Assembly (NCBI GenBank): GCA_009363175.1
Contig: CP045205.1
Location: forward strand, 4,898,001-4,962,000
DNA: 64,000 nucleotides
Origin: Citrobacter telavivensis
GTDB lineage: Bacteria > Pseudomonadota > Gammaproteobacteria > Enterobacterales > Enterobacteriaceae
Reading direction: 5' to 3'
In this document: in pieces, positions 61,102 to 64,000 of the stretch
How positions within the stretch are numbered: position 1 is the stretch's first letter
How the letters are laid out: each line of letters opens with the position of its first letter
Position numbers and translations under genes: made by a program
Notes under the pieces: generated by a model
What the model was told of the DNA's origin: nothing
The model's database searches: none
What the model saw: only the letters and a program-made list of their open reading frames with translations

Positions 61102-62230
61102 GTTGCCACCGCTGAGTCTCTACATTCACATCCCGTGGTGCGTGCAAAAATGCCCGTACTGTGATTTCAATTCGCATGCGTTAAAAGGTGAAGTCCCGCA
61201 CGATGATTACGTCCGGCATCTGCTGAACGATCTCGACACGGACGTTGCGTATGCACAGGACCGTGAAGTAAAGACCATTTTTATCGGTGGCGGTACGCCG
61301 AGCCTGCTTTCTGGCCCGGCGATGCAAACGCTGCTGGATGGCGTGCGTGCGCGCCTGAATCTGGCAGCGGATGCGGAAATTACGATGGAAGCGAATCCGG
61401 GCACGGTCGAAGCCGATCGCTTTGTCGATTATCAGCATGCCGGGGTGAACCGAATCTCCATCGGTGTGCAGAGCTTTAGTGAACCGAAACTGAAGCGTCT
61501 GGGACGCATTCACGGTCCACAGGAAGCCTGTCGCGCGGCGAACCTCGCCAGCGGGTTAGGTCTGCGCAGCTTTAACCTCGACCTGATGCACGGCCTGCCG
61601 GATCAGTCGCTGGACGACGCGCTGGATGACCTGCGCCAGGCGATTGCGCTGGATCCGCCGCACCTCTCGTGGTATCAACTGACGATTGAACCAAACACGC
61701 TGTTTGGTTCTCGTCCACCGGTGTTACCCGATGATGATGCGCTGTGGGATATCTTCGAACAGGGCCACCAATTGTTAACCGCTGCCGGTTATCAGCAGTA
61801 TGAAACCTCTGCCTATGCCAGGCCGGGCTACCAGTGTCAGCACAACCTGAACTACTGGCGCTTTGGTGATTATCTGGGCATTGGTTGCGGGGCACACGGT
61901 AAAGTCACGTTCCCCGATGGGCGTATTCTGCGCACCACCAAAACGCGCCATCCGCGCGGTTATATGCAGGGACGTTATCTCGAAAGCCAGCGCGACGTGG
62001 AGCAGGCTGATAAGCCGTTTGAATTCTTTATGAACCGCTTCCGTCTGCTGGAAGCCGCGCCGCGCGCAGAGTTTACGCTGTATACGGGGCTGTCTGAAGC
62101 GGTGATTCGTCAGCCGCTTGATGAGGCCATTGCCCAGGGATATCTGACGGAGTGCGAGACGTCCTGGCAAATCACCCAGCACGGCAAGCTGTTCTTAAAC
62201 TCGCTGCTTGAGCTTTTTCTCGCCGAGTGA
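61094..62230 (+). CDS. hemW: Heme chaperone HemW
   Basis: Radical-SAM-family protein of 378 residues, as in E. coli. It is now known to bind heme and deliver it to respiratory enzymes and is not a coproporphyrinogen oxidase. The cluster motif CxxxCxxC is in IPWCVQKCPYCDFNSHALKG (near residue 16), without the extra Cys that marks HemN. Further motifs: IFIGGGTPSLL near 61, ISIGVQSFSEPKLKRLGRIH (near 121) and LNYWRFGDYLGIGCGAHGKV (near 254). In E. coli yggM follows; here the next gene is ansB directly. Confidence 0.96.
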   Translation: MVKLPPLSLYIHIPWCVQKCPYCDFNSHALKGEVPHDDYVRHLLNDLDTDVAYAQDREVKTIFIGGGTPSLLSGPAMQTLLDGVRARLNLAADAEITMEANPGTVEADRFVDYQHAGVNRISIGVQSFSEPKLKRLGRIHGPQEACRAANLASGLGLRSFNLDLMHGLPDQSLDDALDDLRQAIALDPPHLSWYQLTIEPNTLFGSRPPVLPDDDALWDIFEQGHQLLTAAGYQQYETSAYARPGYQCQHNLNYWRFGDYLGIGCGAHGKVTFPDGRILRTTKTRHPRGYMQGRYLESQRDVEQADKPFEFFMNRFRLLEAAPRAEFTLYTGLSEAVIRQPLDEAIAQGYLTECETSWQITQHGKLFLNSLLELFLAE

Positions 62231-62233
62231 TGC

Positions 62234-62264
62234 AAAAAATCAGGCCGGGCGATGACCCGGCCTG
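62234..62264 (-). terminator. ansB terminator
   Basis: AGGCCGGG, loop CGATGA, CCCGGCCT is an eight-pair stem. Read on the minus strand it is followed by GATTTTTTGC, so it ends ansB transcription. It may also slow hemW readthrough on the plus strand. Confidence 0.88.
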
Positions 62265-62269
62265 TGAGA

Positions 62270-63316
62270 TTAATACTGATTAAACATTGTCTGGATCTGT
62301 TTCGGATCTTTGGTCTGGGTCAATGCCAGTTGCAGCAGTACGCGGGCCTTCTGCGGGTTCAGAGAACCTGAGGCAACGAAACCGTACTTCGCATCATCGA
62401 TTTCAGCATCCTGAGTGGTTGAGCCGGTCGGTACGCGGGAAGAACGCACCACAACCGTCCCTTTATGCGCGGCGGTCGCCAGCGTATCGAAGACGGTTTT
62501 GTACAGGTTGCCGTTACCCACACCGGCGCTCACAATCCCATCATAACCCGCATCCACCAGCGCTTTTGCCGGAAGATCTGACGCATTCGCGTAGTTATAG
62601 ATGATACCGACTTTCGGCAGCGCGTTCAGTTTAGAAACATCGAATGGCGTGGAGGTGGTGTGCTTACGCGCAGGCGTACGCTGGTAGTCGATTTTGCCGT
62701 TATGAATGTAGCCCAACGGTCCGTAGTTCACAGATTTAAAGGTGGCCACATCCGTCGTATTGGTCTTGGTCACGTCGCGACCGTCAAGCACGGTGTCGTT
62801 CATCACCACCAGCACACCGCGATTGGCAGAGGCTTTATCCGCCGCTGTTACCACGGCGTTATAAAGGTTGAACGGACCATCCGCGCTCATTCCGGTAGAC
62901 GGGCGCATCGCGCCAACCAGCACCACCGGCTTGTTGCATTTAACGGTCAGGTCGAGGAAGTAAGCCGTCTCTTCCATCGTGTCTGTACCATGGGTAATCA
63001 CGAAACCGTCGGTGCTGTCACACTCGGTATTGATTTTTTTCGCCAGGGTTAGCCAGACGTCGTCGTTCATATCCTGTGAACCAATATTGACGACCTGCTC
63101 GCCTTTAACGTTGGCAATATCCTTAAGCTGCGGTACGGCTCTGACCAGATTCTCTACGCCGACCTTACCCGCCGTATAGTTGGATTTGGTTGCAGAGTCA
63201 CCGCCGCCGGCAATGGTCCCGCCGGTCGCTAAAATAGTAACGTTCGGTAAGGCGAGCGCAGCACCGCTGAAGCCCATCACCAGTGCAGCGAGTACCGTTT
63301 TCCTGAAAAACTCCAT
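62270..63316 (-). CDS. ansB: Periplasmic L-asparaginase II
   Basis: High-affinity periplasmic asparaginase; 348 residues, as in E. coli AnsB. Signal peptide of about 22 residues (MEFFRKTVLAALVMGFSGAA, cut after ALA). Catalytic Thr residues lie in VTILATGGTIAGGGDSATKS (near residue 26) and GFVITHGTDTMEETAYFLDL (near 106; Thr, Asp and, further on, Lys in GAMRPSTGMSADGP region). In E. coli expression needs FNR and CRP under anaerobic growth; no clear pair of sites was recognised here. It is convergent with hemW and shares direction with yggN. Confidence 0.97.
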   Translation of the reverse strand: MEFFRKTVLAALVMGFSGAALALPNVTILATGGTIAGGGDSATKSNYTAGKVGVENLVRAVPQLKDIANVKGEQVVNIGSQDMNDDVWLTLAKKINTECDSTDGFVITHGTDTMEETAYFLDLTVKCNKPVVLVGAMRPSTGMSADGPFNLYNAVVTAADKASANRGVLVVMNDTVLDGRDVTKTNTTDVATFKSVNYGPLGYIHNGKIDYQRTPARKHTTSTPFDVSKLNALPKVGIIYNYANASDLPAKALVDAGYDGIVSAGVGNGNLYKTVFDTLATAAHKGTVVVRSSRVPTGSTTQDAEIDDAKYGFVASGSLNPQKARVLLQLALTQTKDPKQIQTMFNQY

Positions 63317-63505
63317 GTTATTTCTCCAGTTACGTGAATTTGCCGCATTATCCCAATGCCAGAGACGAATAATGTGATTTCATCCAATTAACCAGATAAA
63401 TGTATCTGCCAGATTGTTAAATTTAGAGGTGGATATCAAAACGAAGCAGAAAGGCAAAAGAAAATGGCACAGAGACGATCTGTACCATTGTTTTATATAA
63501 AAAAA

Positions 63506-64000
63506 TTATTTAAGGGTGCTGACCAGCGCCTTGCGGTTATCTTCCAGCGTCACCACGCGGCTGCACACGTCTTTACCGAACTGCTGGAAATCTTTTTCCT
63601 GATTCTTCCATTCGTCCTGAATCGCCGTCTGTAGTCCGCCGAGGCTGCCAAGCACGCCCTGCAGCGGATTACCGCCGCCTTTCAGGACGGCTTTCGCACC
63701 CATTTCGTTGATGCTGTCCTGTAAAATGCCGCCCATCGCCTGGTTCACCAACTGCTGACCATCAGCACGAACCTGATCGATAGCCTTGTAGTGGAAGGTC
63801 AAACCGTCGGTACGATGCTCGATAATCCGGTTCATCTGCGCTTTCAACTGGGCATCCAGTTTCGTCAGACGACCCCGCATGTTGCTGCTCTCGCCGACTT
63901 CTTTGGCAATAATTTTATCCAGTGCCGCGCGCCCTTTTTCGACACGATTTCTGGCACCTTCATCAATCCACGGCAGCGCGCTGCGCAGTTCAGCCTGGTA
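63506..64000 (-). CDS. yggN: DUF2884 family protein YggN, 5' end beyond window
   Basis: Carboxy-terminal 164 residues of a protein matching E. coli YggN (239 residues, DUF2884). The frame runs without a stop to the window edge, where it reads YQAELRSALPWIDEGARNRV. It continues with KIIAKEVGESSNMRGRLTKL, LTFHYKAIDQVRADGQQLV and GKDVCSRVVTLEDNRKAL at the end. The missing part should carry a signal peptide, since YggN is predicted to be exported. Function is unknown. Confidence 0.92.
   Translation of the reverse strand, partial: YQAELRSALPWIDEGARNRVEKGRAALDKIIAKEVGESSNMRGRLTKLDAQLKAQMNRIIEHRTDGLTFHYKAIDQVRADGQQLVNQAMGGILQDSINEMGAKAVLKGGGNPLQGVLGSLGGLQTAIQDEWKNQEKDFQQFGKDVCSRVVTLEDNRKALVSTLK

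Noticed and set aside
63375..63400. Possible FNR or CRP site upstream of ansB
   Set aside because: Minus-strand TTGGATGAAATCAC has a fair second half only; the match is too weak to call although such sites are expected.

Overview
The window is ordinary chromosome from a member of the Enterobacteriaceae in the Escherichia/Salmonella/Citrobacter clade. Nearly every gene matches an E. coli K-12 gene in length, order and sequence as I remember them. Gene differences, three ERIC-type repeats and BIME/REP units fit Citrobacter best, but the genus is an inference. No rRNA, tRNA, CRISPR array, insertion sequence or prophage was seen. All gene names rest on recognition of the protein sequences; no search was run.

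Layout. (1) 1-21.1 kb is the region around the classical zero-minute point, read backwards relative to E. coli: yaaJ, yaaA, yaaX, the threonine operon thrLABC with its attenuator, yjtD, yjjY, arcA, creABCD, rob, gpmB, yjjX, trpR, slt, ettA. (2) At about 21.05-21.14 kb the gene order jumps to the E. coli 66-minute region: yggE, argO, mscS. This is a rearrangement junction, most simply an inversion of the segment that carries the origin. (3) 23.7-31.0 kb is an accessory block between mscS and fbaA: an AllS-like LysR regulator, DUF2877, DUF1116 and FdrA proteins, an MFS transporter and a divergent carbamate kinase. This is the protein set of the oxamate carbamoyltransferase AllFGH plus carbamate kinase, here with its own transporter and regulator and no allantoin-degrading enzymes. 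(4) 31.1-34.5 kb holds the glycolytic cluster fbaA-pgk-epd. (5) 34.9-38.0 kb is a second insertion relative to K-12: a PPC-domain protein plus a complete ECF vitamin-type transporter (S, T and two ATPases). (6) 37.9-45.6 kb holds yggC, yggD, yggF, yggP, cmtA, cmtB and tktA. (7) 45.8-64 kb follows E. coli: loiP, speB, speA, yqgB, metK, galP, sprT, endA, rsmE, gshB, yqgE, ruvX, yggR, yggS, yggT, yggU, rdgB, hemW, ansB and a partial yggN.

How the genes work together. thrLABC makes threonine under attenuation. ArcA and CreBC are global two-component regulators, and a CreB-type tag lies ahead of creD. speA and speB convert arginine to putrescine. metK supplies S-adenosylmethionine. fbaA, pgk, epd, yggF and tktA cover lower glycolysis, erythrose-4-phosphate use and the pentose pathway. 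The carbamoyltransferase block would release carbamoyl phosphate from an imported carbamoyl compound and use it to make ATP. The best candidates for undescribed biology are that block, the ECF/PPC locus of unknown substrate, and an ERIC element carrying two separate hairpin-rich insertions.
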